A stretch of 64,000 nt of DNA from Deinandra increscens subsp. villosa (Eukaryota; Streptophyta; Magnoliopsida; Asterales; Asteraceae). The stretch covers positions 61,006,429-61,070,428 of the forward strand of contig JBCNJP010000006.1 in the NCBI GenBank assembly GCA_039602395.1, in the 5' to 3' direction. Position numbers and translations under genes: made by a program. This document shows, piece by piece, positions 45,058 to 54,281 of the stretch. Position 1 is the stretch's first letter. Every line of letters begins with the position of its first letter. The notes below the pieces were generated by a model that was not told where the DNA came from, did no database searches, and saw nothing but the letters and a program-made list of their open reading frames with translations.

Positions 45058-45662
45058 TGTTGCGTCCCAGAATCGGGGGGGGGGGGGGTATTCTTCCTGG
45101 TTAGCGACTTCGAGGTGTCTTGCGAGGTGCTGAAGTGTCCTACAAAACAAGAAATACCGTTAGCCTTGACACGAAGGGCCCCAAAGGGGTTCTTCGTGAC
45201 CAAGCTTCGGCGTGAGAGTAAGAGTCCGTTCGTCGGAAGTAGGCCGGTATAGTTGAAAGTGGATTAGAGAGTCAAGAGAACTTACTTCGTTTCCGGCTTA
45301 CCCTTTCCTTTTATACTCAAAGCTATCTCCTTTGCATTTAATGCTGCAGGGTGCATTTAATGCCCCCGACATGCATCTTCTCCTCCCAACAGGAAATAAT
45401 GTTCGTACGAAAGCCCTTCTGTGGTCCAGGAAGCCCGTCTCTGGCTCCCTTTGTCCTTTAAAGCCGTCACATCGCCGCTCGCCTATTCCCGAGGCCAGCG
45501 CCAGTCCCATCCTGTCGGAGACGTACCCTTATGGAATATTTTAAAATCCATTTGTTCTCACACGGGCCCTTCCGCCCCAAATTCTTCTCCTTTAAGCTTC
45601 GGTTGCGTCCTTCCTTGAGTCTTTGTCCTTCCCCCAAGGCCATTCGTGGGTATATCCCAACA
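45058..45662 (-). repeat. Tat 3' LTR
   Basis: 605 bp. Plus-strand TGTTGCGTCC at 45058 to ATCCCAACA at 45662, TG...CA ends. It abuts copia coding sequence on the left; the presumed TSD there would be GCTTA (45053-45057), but the partner flank is not visible. It contains a 14-G run at 45075-45088. Confidence 0.75.
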
Positions 45663-45675
45663 AGTCCCCCCTAGT
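45663..45675 (-). other. Tat polypurine tract
   Basis: The minus strand reads ACTAGGGGGGACT directly before the LTR start TGTTGGG. Confidence 0.75.
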
Positions 45676-46022
45676 CTCTAGTTTGTTCAAGAATCAAAGG
45701 TAAAGAACACTAGGGACTCAGCTTTGACAGACCTTTGTCCATTCTGCGGCCCTTTCCGTTTGCCTAATTTTTAAGGACCCTCTAGCTTCTTTTTTACGCT
45801 GACTTTTTTACCCTTTTTAACAGCTGTAAACATGTTTGGTGGTTGAGGAGGTTAACTTGTCAGGTCGGACACGTGTCGCTATGGGAGTGAATCCTGTATC
45901 CCGATCATTTTCCTCTTATTTATTAACCGCCGAGGGGGAGAAAACGGTTTATCCGTTTTCTTCTACAACTGCTGGCGATTTTCTGTGATTTGTGTCGTTT
46001 TAGTCATATTCTCGCTGTCGGA
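45676..46022 (+). promoter_or_regulatory. Leader region upstream of the antisense ORF
   Basis: About 350 bp between the polypurine tract and the first ATG of the antisense ORF. A TATTTATTAACC stretch at about 45916 and a CT-rich leader are compatible with a promoter for antisense transcription. This is inference only. Confidence 0.25.
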
Positions 46023-48543
46023 ATGTCTCGATCTGACCTTTCCTCGGTTGCATCCGTACTAACCGGAGGCGAGCTCGCGACCTTCATCAATGATTTTGAC
46101 CTTCCTCTGACTTTGAACCCTGGGGTTCCGTTGCCGGAGGATCGTGCCGGAGCGACGCCTGATCAAGTAACCATTTACACTTCAGCTTTCCGCCAGTGCA
46201 ATGTTCGATATCCCCTGTCTTCTTTCTTAATCTCTGTTCTTAAGAGCTATGGGTGCCATTTTTCCCATTGCTTTTTGCAAAATCATCCACTTCGAAGTTG
46301 CATGTTTGTCCTTCTCTGGTCAGCCCTCCATTCCCCTGTTTCGCCGTTTTTACAAGCTTCGCTAGGATGGGGATTGGCTGACCTTCGAGAAGCACCGTGC
46401 CCCGAAGTATCCTAGTTATACCAATTATATCTTGAATTTTGTTCATGATTGGAAGAACAATTACCTTATTCTTTCCTCTGATTTTCTTCCTGAAGCCCTT
46501 CCCATCCTTCCTACCGGGACCACCATTTCCGACGCTCCCTCTAAAGACGGTTATGATACCGACCTGTTGGAGCGTCTTATTGCTAACCCTTCATCCTGCC
46601 GGACTTTTAGCGAGGGGCTTCTGGTGATGGCCGGCCTTAGTAGGAAGGGACTCCCCCCAGGCCGCAACTTTGTGGTTTTGAAGGATGGAAAAGGTGTGTG
46701 GCTTTTTATGCCTCTCGTGAATGTTTTTCATGACTATTACTTATTTTGGCTATGTCTTTTTTTTTTGTGCAGAGATGAGTTTGAAGAGGATTCTTGGTAC
46801 CGTGGGCAAGGGTTTTGACTTTACCGCTTCCCTGTTGGGAAAGGTAGTGCTAGCCGTTCTGGGCCTCGTGTTTCTTTTGCTGACGATCCGGCCGCTTCTG
46901 ACACTGTTGTTGGGGCTTCTGAAACGATTAATGCTTCGTCAAGTGCTGAACCTTCGATCCTTGAGGGCCTTTCTGTAACTCAGAATCCATCGAGTAAGAA
47001 GCGTCCCCTGCCCAGTTCTGATTTGGGGATTACCAAGAAGCCTACACTTCGTCTAAATCTCAGAAGTGGAAAGAAGACTGTGGCATCTCCCTCTGTGGAG
47101 ATGCCTACCCCCGCCGCTGAAGCCTCTACTCCATTTCCTACTTTTTCTTCCCCTAATGTGAAGCTTAAAGATCCTGTCCCTTCATCTAGTACTTCACCCA
47201 TGTTTCCGGAGTCGATAGTTAAGATTCCCGCTTAAACTGGTATGTCTTTTTCTTACTCTCCCCCCAGGATTGTTGATTCCACTCCTGCCAGTTTTGCTAG
47301 GTTAATTGAGCTATTTGGGCCTTCTATTTGTGGCTCTTCTAGCCTCTCTGATTTTCTTCCATCTTATGACCGGCTTTTAGAATTCCAAGAGGATTTTCCG
47401 AAGGACGAGTCGGAGCCTTCATTTGACCCTTATGACTCTGATGGTGTTGATCCCCTGACTGACTCCACGAAAGATCGTCCTTACATTCCTGACTGGTCCA
47501 TCAAGGAGGGAACCATAATTGCCGGGCCTAAGGCCTGTACTATGTTTATGAGAAGGGCCCTTCCTCCTGCTGAGCACTGGATGGCCAGTGCTGTTGAGAC
47601 CTCCGAGCTGAATGCCCATTTTGCCTGCAACGCTGTTGAGTCCTTCAAGCTTAACATCGAGGTCCAAAAAAGATTGGCCTGGACTGACGCTCAGTTTAGG
47701 ACGCTCCAGGCAGTGTATGATAAGCAGCAGGAGGAGTTGAAGAGGGCTTTGGGGAATAAGCTTAAGTTGCTGAAGGATTTGAATGACCTTGAAGGTGAGC
47801 GGTTGAAGCTTGACGAGCTGATAGGGAAGATTGTTTTGCTGGAGACGGAGGTTGGGGTGGCAACTCACCGTTTGGGAGAGATGGATGAATTGGAGCAGCA
47901 GCTGAGAGCCCGAGACACAAGCCTTGATGAACAGAAGAAGCTAATTTATTGGTCAGCAAGTAAGCTTTTTCTGCCCCTTTTCTCCCTTTCCCGAATTTTT
48001 ATTATTATTTTTTTTGCTTATGTTGTCTTTTTGCAAGATGCCTTGGCGAGGATGTTTTCCTCCTACCAGACTGCCAGCAAAGAGCGTGATGTAGCTGCTG
48101 CAGCGGCTGATACTTTGAGAAGGGACATTAAAGGCCTAAGGGCTCAGATTGGAGCCCTTACTGGCGATGCCGTCGGGACCAGGGTGGCCCAGCTTGAGAA
48201 GGAGCGCCACTGATTGATTACCGAAGGCCTTTCAAAGGCAGTGAAGTGGGTCCACACCTCCTCCCAGTATGCCGCCTGTCTTAAAGATCTTGTTGATTCT
48301 TGCTCCACTGTGGGGTAGCAGGTCGGTCTTTCTGCTGGCTACCACTTTTCTGCTAAGCAGATTCCAAAGGAGGAGACTCCCTTTTATGATGAGACGGCTG
48401 AGGAGAAGATGTAAAAGGCTGGTGGGAAGCTTGCCAATGCATCCTTTGATGTGCTGGCCACCATGGCTTCCCATCCTGAATGGTCTATTGAAGAGCTTGA
48501 TGATTTTGCCTCTATTGAAGACCCTACCACTCCTGGCCCTTAA
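46023..48543 (+). pseudogene. Antisense extra ORF (aORF) of Tat element, decayed
   Basis: Lies between integrase and 3' LTR on the opposite strand to gag-pol, as known for Tat-group elements. The first part (46023-46815) matches in style the plant 'putative gypsy-type transposon' domain: FCKIIHFEVACLSFSGQPS, PLFRRFYKLR, DGDWLTFEKH. The middle is Ser/Pro rich. The later part (47242-48213) is coiled-coil rich (about 47640-47940 and 48040-48210). Breaks are a frameshift near 46240 and stops at about 46363, 46816, 47233, 48211, 48316 and 48412. The frame otherwise persists to a final TAA at 48541-48543. Introns are likely (47960-48037). Function in the element is unknown. Confidence 0.75.
47960..48037 (+). 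other. Probable 78-nt intron in the antisense ORF
   Basis: GTAAGC donor, T-rich tract and TTTTTGCAAG acceptor. Removal joins coiled-coil coding sequence in frame. Left in, it encodes a hydrophobic stretch out of character with its surroundings that would look like a false membrane helix. Confidence 0.6.
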
Positions 48544-49164
48544 GTAAAGCTTTTTATGTTTTTATGACTTGGTCTGTAATGATATTTTAAGACAAGTAAC
48601 TTGCCCCTTCTGTGGGCGTACTGTTTGGTTGACGCGGCTGCTAGCCGTCGTCTTTTTAATGTATTAAATACTATGTTTTATGCTTGTGTGCTTTATACCT
48701 TTTTTTTTACTTTAACCTTTTTGAAGGACGTCCCCTTAGGTTTTTTCAAATGGATTTTTGCTTAGCATTTTCTCAAGGATAGAGATGTTTTCTATCTTTG
48801 GTATGTTCCTTCCTTTAGAAGGTGCCCAAGCGACCCTTGTGAGGTCTTCCAGAGGCTTTAGCCTTTTCTATTAAGGTCGCCCTGTGCTGGCCCATAGGCT
48901 TTTGGAGGACTTGGCCCTTGTGAGGCCTATTTTTCTTTTTGAAACCTGTTCTACTTAGTACTTTTCGAACTTTGTTTCTACATATTTGACATATGGTTTT
49001 GGCTGATATTAGTGTTTTTTTTAGACATTTTGATGCCTTGAGGGGAAATTTCTTGAAAATTTGGCCCTTCACCGGTGCCATATATTATCAGATATTGTAA
49101 GTTACTTATACAAAATCTTGCCTATCATACTAGACATAACTATCTGATATTACATTAGAGTAAT
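48544..49164. other. Spacer between aORF and integrase of the Tat element
   Basis: About 620 bp between two convergent coding regions. No ORF with a recognised motif; the minus-strand ORF 48815-49081 is Lys-rich and unconvincing. Confidence 0.55.
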
Positions 49165-50463
49165 TCATAAATAGTACTTCTTCAGCTGTTGGGTGTTCCA
49201 AGTCCTTGGGATGTTAAGCCCGTCAACTGTGGCTAGCCTGTGGGCGCCTTTCCCATTTGCCCATGTGACTTTATAAGGCCCTTCCCACCTTGGACCCAGC
49301 TTGCCACAATCTTCTTGCCTGCTGGCTTCGTTTTCCTGCAGCACTAGGTCTCCTGCTTTGAAAGTTACCCTTTTGACCTTTCTGTTGTACTGTCTCTCCA
49401 TCTCTCTTTTCGTAGCAGCTTCTCTGATGGCTGCTATTTCTCTTCTTTCTTCCAAGAGGTTGACGTTGAGACATAGGTCCGACTCATTTTTTTGCTCGGG
49501 CATATTTGTTCGTTCAGTGGGATTCCGGATTTCTGTTGGTATCATTGCTTCTGTCCCATATGTGAGACTGAAGGGGTTTCCCCGGTGCTTGACTTTGATG
49601 TTGTTTGGTGAGCCCATAGCACATGTGGTAGTTCTTCTACCCAACCTTTCCTCTTCCTTCCCAACCTTGCCTTTATGCCTTCTACTATGCTTCTGTTTGC
49701 CCTTTCGACCTGTCCATTACTCTGTGGGTGAGCCACTGAGGTGAACACTTGGTCTATCCCGAGTTCCCTGCACCATTTTCTGAATTTTTTGTCTGTGAAT
49801 TAGCTTCCGTTGTCGCTTATCAAAGTTTGTGGTATGCCAAACCTGCAAACAATGTTTTCCGATACAAACCGCAAAATTTGCTTACTCGAGATCGTGGTAA
49901 GGGGCTTAGCCTCTATCCACTTAGTGAAGTAGTCTATGGCAAGGACCAGGAATCTTACTCGGCCTGGGGCTTCTGGGAAGGGACCCATTATATCAATTCC
50001 CCATTTCTGGAAGGGCCATGCTGAGCTTACTGGGACCAAGTCATGTCCTGGGTGTTTTGGAATGGGTGCGTGTATTTGACAGTTGTCACACCCCCTTGAT
50101 CTCATTTATTACACTCTTGTACATTCTTGTCCAGTAGAAGTCGGCCCTTTGTGCTCGGGAGACAATTATCTTATGGCCTGCGTGCAGCACGCAGATCCCT
50201 GCGTGAATTTCTCTTGTTACTGAAGCAGCTTCACTTTCGCTCATGCATTTCAGGAGTGGGCCCAAGTAAGACCTTATGTATAGACGGTCGCCTTCGAGAC
50301 AGTAAAGAGTTGACTTTCCTTGGATTTTTCTTGCCTCCTCGTAGTCTGTTGGCAATTTTCCTTTAGATAAATACTCTATGAGAGGGGTCATCCAGGATGT
50401 TCCCTCTATGGCCAATATATCTTCCCCCTCGATGGAAGGAGCTGCGAGTCTCTCTATTTTCAC
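49165..50463 (-). pseudogene. Tat integrase
   Basis: In order: SWMTPLIEYLSKGKLP, HAGHKIIVSRAQRADFYW, CDNCQIHAPIPKHPG (zinc-binding), GIDIMGPFP, LISDNGS and SNGQVERANRSIVEG (catalytic Asp, Asp, Glu), then the C-terminal VTFKAGDLVL block to LKKYYL. A frameshift near 50095, a stop after LISDNGS (about 49798) and another shift near 49600 break it. Confidence 0.87.
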
Positions 50464-50553
50464 CTCTTTGTCAGGGTCTTTGGATGATACCGAAGCTATT
50501 TTGCTCAGAGCATCTGCTTTTTTGTTTTTTGAACTTGGAACATGGATTATTTT

Positions 50554-51288
50554 TCAATAAGAGAATTCGCAGATAAAGACACCTAACCCTTTCAAGGTGT
50601 TTTTTTTCATCTTCTCGTCCTTGGCCTCATATACTCCGTTTATTTTTCTGGCCATTCTCAGGCTAGCTAGAAGGGCTTCGTATTCTACTTTGTTGTTGGT
50701 AGATGTGAAATCGAATTTGAGGGCACTTGAGATTTCCTTCCCTTTTGGGATTGTGAATATTAGCCCTGCCCCACAACCTTCTTCGTTTGAAGCCCCGTCA
50801 GTGAACAACTTCCAGGTCTGATAAGGGGCTGCTCCTCTTTTTACCGTTGAGGGAAGGCCATCTTTTAGTTCCTCCTCTGGGGGTATTTCTACTAGGAAAT
50901 CTGCAAGAACTTGGGCTTTCATTGAAGTTCTGCCCTTGTACTCTATTTCGTAGTTTCCTAATTCAACAGCCCACTTTGCTAGTCTTCCTGATACTTATGG
51001 TCTTTTGAGCACAAGCTGCATGGGTTTATCAGTTATTACTTGTACAAGGTGTGCTTGAAAGTACCTGGCTAGCCTTCTTGAGGTGTGAATGAGGGAGGCG
51101 TGAATGAGGGATAGTGCAAGCTTTTCGAGCTCTAGATATCTTTCCTCTGGACCTTTGAGGGTCCTTGATAGAAAATAGATCGGTATCTGCCCCTTGCTTC
51201 TTTCTACTATCAGTACCGAGCTCACTGCTTAGTCGGAGATGGCCAGGTACAACTTCAGGGTTTCTCCTTGCCTTAAAATGGCCAACAT
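50554..51288 (-). pseudogene. Tat RNase H and additional RNase H, left of copia insertion
   Basis: The first RNase H (51288-50930) has ERYLELEKLALSLIHAS and AKWAVELGNYEIEYK with in-frame stops at about 51224 and 50995. A 15-bp duplication gives LIHASLIHTS. The second RNase H starts KLFTDGASNEEGCGAGLI with NNKVEYEALLASL. It has an internal deletion after ARKIN that removes the next catalytic Asp block. Two RNase H domains are a hallmark of the Tat lineage. Confidence 0.85.
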
Positions 51289-51292
51289 CGGT
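51288..51292. repeat. Left TSD (TCGGT) of copia
   Basis: TCGGT, repeated at 59539-59543. Confidence 0.9.
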
Positions 51293-51563
51293 TGTTGGAA
51301 ACAGGGTGTCCTGACCCGACGAATTAACGAACCCGACCGATATTGCCCGTAAGAGTTACACCCGGGTCAACGGACTATAAAATCTAATTAATTGTTAATT
51401 AGTATTAAAACGAACTAAGTGGTTAATTAAATAAATACTTGATTATTTATTTTAATTAAAACGACAAAATTATTTCGGCCAAAAACACTCGTAAAATAAA
51501 TAGACGGGCTAATCAGTTGTTACCGAATTAACAGACTGACCAACTTGGTGGCTTAAAGGAAAT

Positions 51564-51600
51564 CGCGACCGGGCCTAGTCCGTCAGAGCCCCGGTCCGCG
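51564..51600. other. GC-rich hairpin in copia LTR promoter region
   Basis: CGCGACCGGGC (51564-51574) pairs with GCCCCGGTCCGCG (51588-51600) with small bulges. It lies directly upstream of the TATA-like site and is conserved, with changes, in the right LTR (about 58614-58651). Confidence 0.65.
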
Positions 51601-51602
51601 AT

Positions 51603-51625
51603 TTTTAATTAAATAAGGGAGAGGG
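51603..51625 (+). promoter_or_regulatory. TATA-like element of copia LTR
   Basis: TTTTAATTAAATAAGG, followed about 30 nt later by the presumed RNA start and an AAACCCTAATCTCC leader motif common in plant transcripts. There is no ATG between here and 51799. Confidence 0.45.
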
Positions 51626-51662
51626 AGATTAATTGTAACACAAGTCACAAAACCCTAATCTC

Positions 51663-51666
<4 letters not shown>

Positions 51667-51697
<31 letters not shown>

Positions 51698-51706
51698 TCT
51701 CTCTCT
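51667..51706 (+). repeat. (CT)n tract in LTR leader
   Basis: About 40 nt of CT in the left LTR versus about 16 nt in the right LTR: length variation since insertion. Confidence 0.9.
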
Positions 51707-51798
51707 GCGCCGAATCCCCAGCCGGCTCTCCAGCCGTCGTCCGCCTTCCGCCTTCGATCGGCGACACCACCACCACCACAATCCCTCGAGTTTTTCCG

Positions 51799-52251
51799 AT
51801 GGATTCCCGTCTTGCCAGTGTGTGTGCTCGTCTCGAGAGAGAAGCCACTGCAGCCCGAGCCAAAGCCGCAGCCCGAGCCGAAGCCAAAGCCACAGCCCGA
51901 GCCCCCGCCGCGGCCCAAGCCGCCGCCGCCGCTCCCTCCGCCGCACCACGCCCGATCCCCTCGTCGTGGCCCGCGCCGCTTTACTTACCGGCCACCGCCA
52001 CCGCGTCACCGTCAGTCACCGGTGATGAGATTTTCGTGGGGACTGTTCCTGTTGCAATTCCGGTGCAAAAGGTTTTGTCACCACCGCCCGTGGTAACCCT
52101 ACCACCGCCGCCACCACTACTGTCGCCGCCACCTATGACCGCCGCCGCCGTCGATGATCTGTCTCGCAGGTTCGAGTCAGAAGTCTCAGTTCGTCCTAGC
52201 GCGAGCCCGTTGAATCCAGGTGTCCTAAGCGGTTGCTCAGATCCCGCCAAG
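51799..52251 (+). CDS. LTR-encoded first exon, predicted N-terminus of Gag
   Basis: 151 codons from the first ATG after the presumed promoter. MDSRLASVCARLEREA opens an Ala/Glu/Arg-rich helical segment (about 10-45), then Pro/Ser/Thr-rich low complexity (about 50-125), then DDLSRRFESEVSVRPS. It ends at GCCAAG|GTATAT, a good donor after a complete codon. If the donor is not used, translation stops at 52278, still in the LTR. The acceptor at 53615 is in matching phase with gag. The right LTR carries the same start and donor but a frameshifted interior. Not a known Gag domain; it may be captured or newly evolved sequence. Protein evidence is lacking, so expression is inference. Confidence 0.55.
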
Positions 52252-52481
52252 GTATATCTAACTCGTTTAGATATTTAATTAATTCAATTTATTTATTTAT
52301 TTTAAATAAATAATTTTCTCGTGTTTGTCGTGTACGGTGATTGATCCTGTTACGGTTGTATCCTCGTATTTAAATTAAATCATTTCCGCTGCTAAATTAA
52401 TATAGTATTAATTTATATATTAAATCGGTTTTAATACGAATTAAAATCGGTAACCCGGATATCCACTGTAAAACCCAACAG

Positions 52482-52494
52482 TGGTATCAGAGCC
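52482..52494 (+). other. Copia primer-binding site
   Basis: TGGTATCAGAGCC one base after the LTR end, complementary to initiator Met tRNA. Confidence 0.9.
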
Positions 52495-53180
52495 ATTATC
52501 ACCGCGCGCAAACCAGAACCGGTCTTTTCGTAACCGGTAGTTCGCAATTTCGACTTAAATCCAAATTGCGAATTAGAATTAATTTACTTATTTATTTTAA
52601 TTCTATATAAATTTTATTATTGTGTTTTAGCGGCCGACCCCTGAATTTTAATTGCATTATTGTATGTATTGTGGCGTGTTTTGTTTTTCACTGGTTGGCC
52701 CAATTGTTTTGGCCCATTTATGTATTTCGAATTTTGGTTTATTGGACCCGGTTTTAGGGTTTCAAAGTTGTACAAAATCTAGAGCTAGGTTACTATTTTG
52801 TAATTGTAAATTTTGTAAAAATCAAGACTCGAAGCTGAATCGGATCCAAGAACGCACAGAGTTGCCTCCTTGGTTGTTCACCATTTTTTGTATTTAATTT
52901 TATATTAAATATGTCCCTTATGATCTCGCTTGTATGGCTCGAGCGAGATCAAGACCTTATGCCGTTTAACACACAATATGCCATTCGCGACAACTTAGTA
53001 ATTTTAATTAGGTTAAATTAATTTACTAGTCCCGAGTGGTGATAGGGTTTTATCGTTTATGTTTGACGGTAATTAAATATTAAAAGTGATTAATATCCCT
53101 ATATGGTAATTCTTGAAAACTGATAGTTCGTGCCATCCTATCTCAAGTCGAACTTGGAACGTATTTACCAGAGCATCAAT
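52495..53180 (+). other. Copia untranslated leader
   Basis: No ORF with motifs; the short ORF at 52652-52897 is taken as chance. It belongs to the predicted intron. Confidence 0.5.
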
Positions 53181-53331
53181 GTTGGAGTATTTCAACACCG
53201 CACTTGGTGCCGAGGGTACCTTCCAAGGTGAGGACATTGGAGTATTTCAACACCGTGTCATCACTTCGACCATTTAGGATTACTATCGCTTTAGACGTAT
53301 ATGTTCGTGGTGTTGGAGTATTTCAACACCG
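53181..53331 (+). repeat. Three copies of a 20-nt hairpin-forming word in leader
   Basis: GTTGGAGTATTTCAACACCG at 53181-53200 and 53312-53331, with a one-base variant at 53236-53255. Each contains GTTG and CAAC arms around a GAGTATTT loop. Spacing is 55 and 76 nt. Confidence 0.9.
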
Positions 53332-53615
53332 CGCCACGGATGTATATTGCTAAAGTTGGCACGGATGAGGCTAAACGTATCGCAAAATACAATTGTATGT
53401 ATATAGCGGCCTCATACCGAGAGTTGTGACTTGAGTCTCGCAATTGACAAACGTTGTCAGTTTGTTTACACGGCTTTGCTCCTGAGGCTCATTTGGCGGT
53501 CTCAAGTAATGTCGCCTAAACGAATTCTCGATTTCTTAAAATAAACTTTACCAACTTATTTTAATGAAATATAAAACATCGAAAATACTGATTAAATCTA
53601 CTTTGCTTATTTCAG

Positions 53616-54281
53616 AAGGCTAAAGAAAACTCACCTCCATTAAGTTCAATGGTACAACTCGACCCCTTCACTGAGACTGGCTTTCTCGCATGGCAGACTA
53701 CCCTGAGGAACCTTTTAAGGCTCTTCGGGAAACTCTATGTCATTGACCGACCTATCGCGAGTATTCCATCTTACTTGTTAAATGAGAACTCGCGATCTGA
53801 GCTCCAAAAGCACACTGACGATGATAAGGACGTCACTGACCTGATGTTATCTAGCATGACTCAGGATTATCGGTACAATTTCATGGGGATGTCTGCTTAT
53901 GACATCATGCGTAAACTCAAGGATTTATTTGAGTTGGGTCAGAGGACTGAGCGAGCCGATGCACTTTCACAATTCGTGAACTGCTCTATGGCCAACGACT
54001 CCTCTCCATACGATCATGTCATGCTGATGAAAGCGTATCGCGACAGGCTGATCGACCTTGGCTACTCCATCTCTGACGGGATGGCTCTTGATGTAGTACT
54101 CAGATCTTTGCCTGAACATTATCGTATTCTTGCGATTAATTGTTCGGCTCAGTCGATCGAGGAGGTTATTCCGTTGATACCCAACGTGAAGATCAGGACC
54201 ACGCCGGACGTGCTCAGAGTTGCTAATACAAAGATCTCCAAAGCCAAGAAGGTTAAAGAAGGCAAAGGCAAGAAACCATAG
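53616..54281 (+). CDS. Copia gag (main exon)
   Basis: From the acceptor to TAG is 222 codons. The first in-frame ATG (53649) gives 210 aa starting MVQLDPFTETGFLAW. It matches the UBN2/gag-polypeptide type of plant copia: FLAWQTTLRNLLR, LYVIDRPI, MGMSAYDIMRKLKDLF and the VLRSLPEHYR block. Gag packages element RNA. The zinc knuckle (CYKCNKMGHWHHNC) follows the TAG in the same frame, so that stop is probably a mutation and the original polyprotein was continuous. Confidence 0.8.
   Translation, partial: KAKENSPPLSSMVQLDPFTETGFLAWQTTLRNLLRLFGKLYVIDRPIASIPSYLLNENSRSELQKHTDDDKDVTDLMLSSMTQDYRYNFMGMSAYDIMRKLKDLFELGQRTERADALSQFVNCSMANDSSPYDHVMLMKAYRDRLIDLGYSISDGMALDVVLRSLPEHYRILAINCSAQSIEEVIPLIPNVKIRTTPDVLRVANTKISKAKKVKEGKGKKP

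Larger units (their letters stand above)
51293..52480 (+). repeat. Copia left (5') LTR
   Basis: 1188 bp, TGTTGGAAACAGG to CCCAACA. It includes a GC hairpin (51564-51600), a TATA-like site, an AAACCCTAA leader motif, a (CT)n tract (51667-51706), a GC-rich ORF and a splice donor. Confidence 0.95.
52252..53615 (+). other. Predicted 1364-nt leader intron of copia
   Basis: Donor AAG|GTATAT in the LTR; acceptor TTTGCTTATTTCAG at 53602-53615 with a T-rich tract. It removes the LTR end, PBS and leader and joins exon 1 to gag in frame. The unspliced RNA would remain the genomic template. Confidence 0.5.

Noticed and set aside
47960..48037. Transmembrane helix in the antisense ORF
   Set aside because: Sequence has intron borders and composition; the helix is a translation artefact.
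51629..52009. Arg/Gly-rich minus-strand ORFs over the copia LTRs
   Set aside because: Reverse reading of GC-rich and CT repeat sequence; no consistent start or motif in the second LTR.
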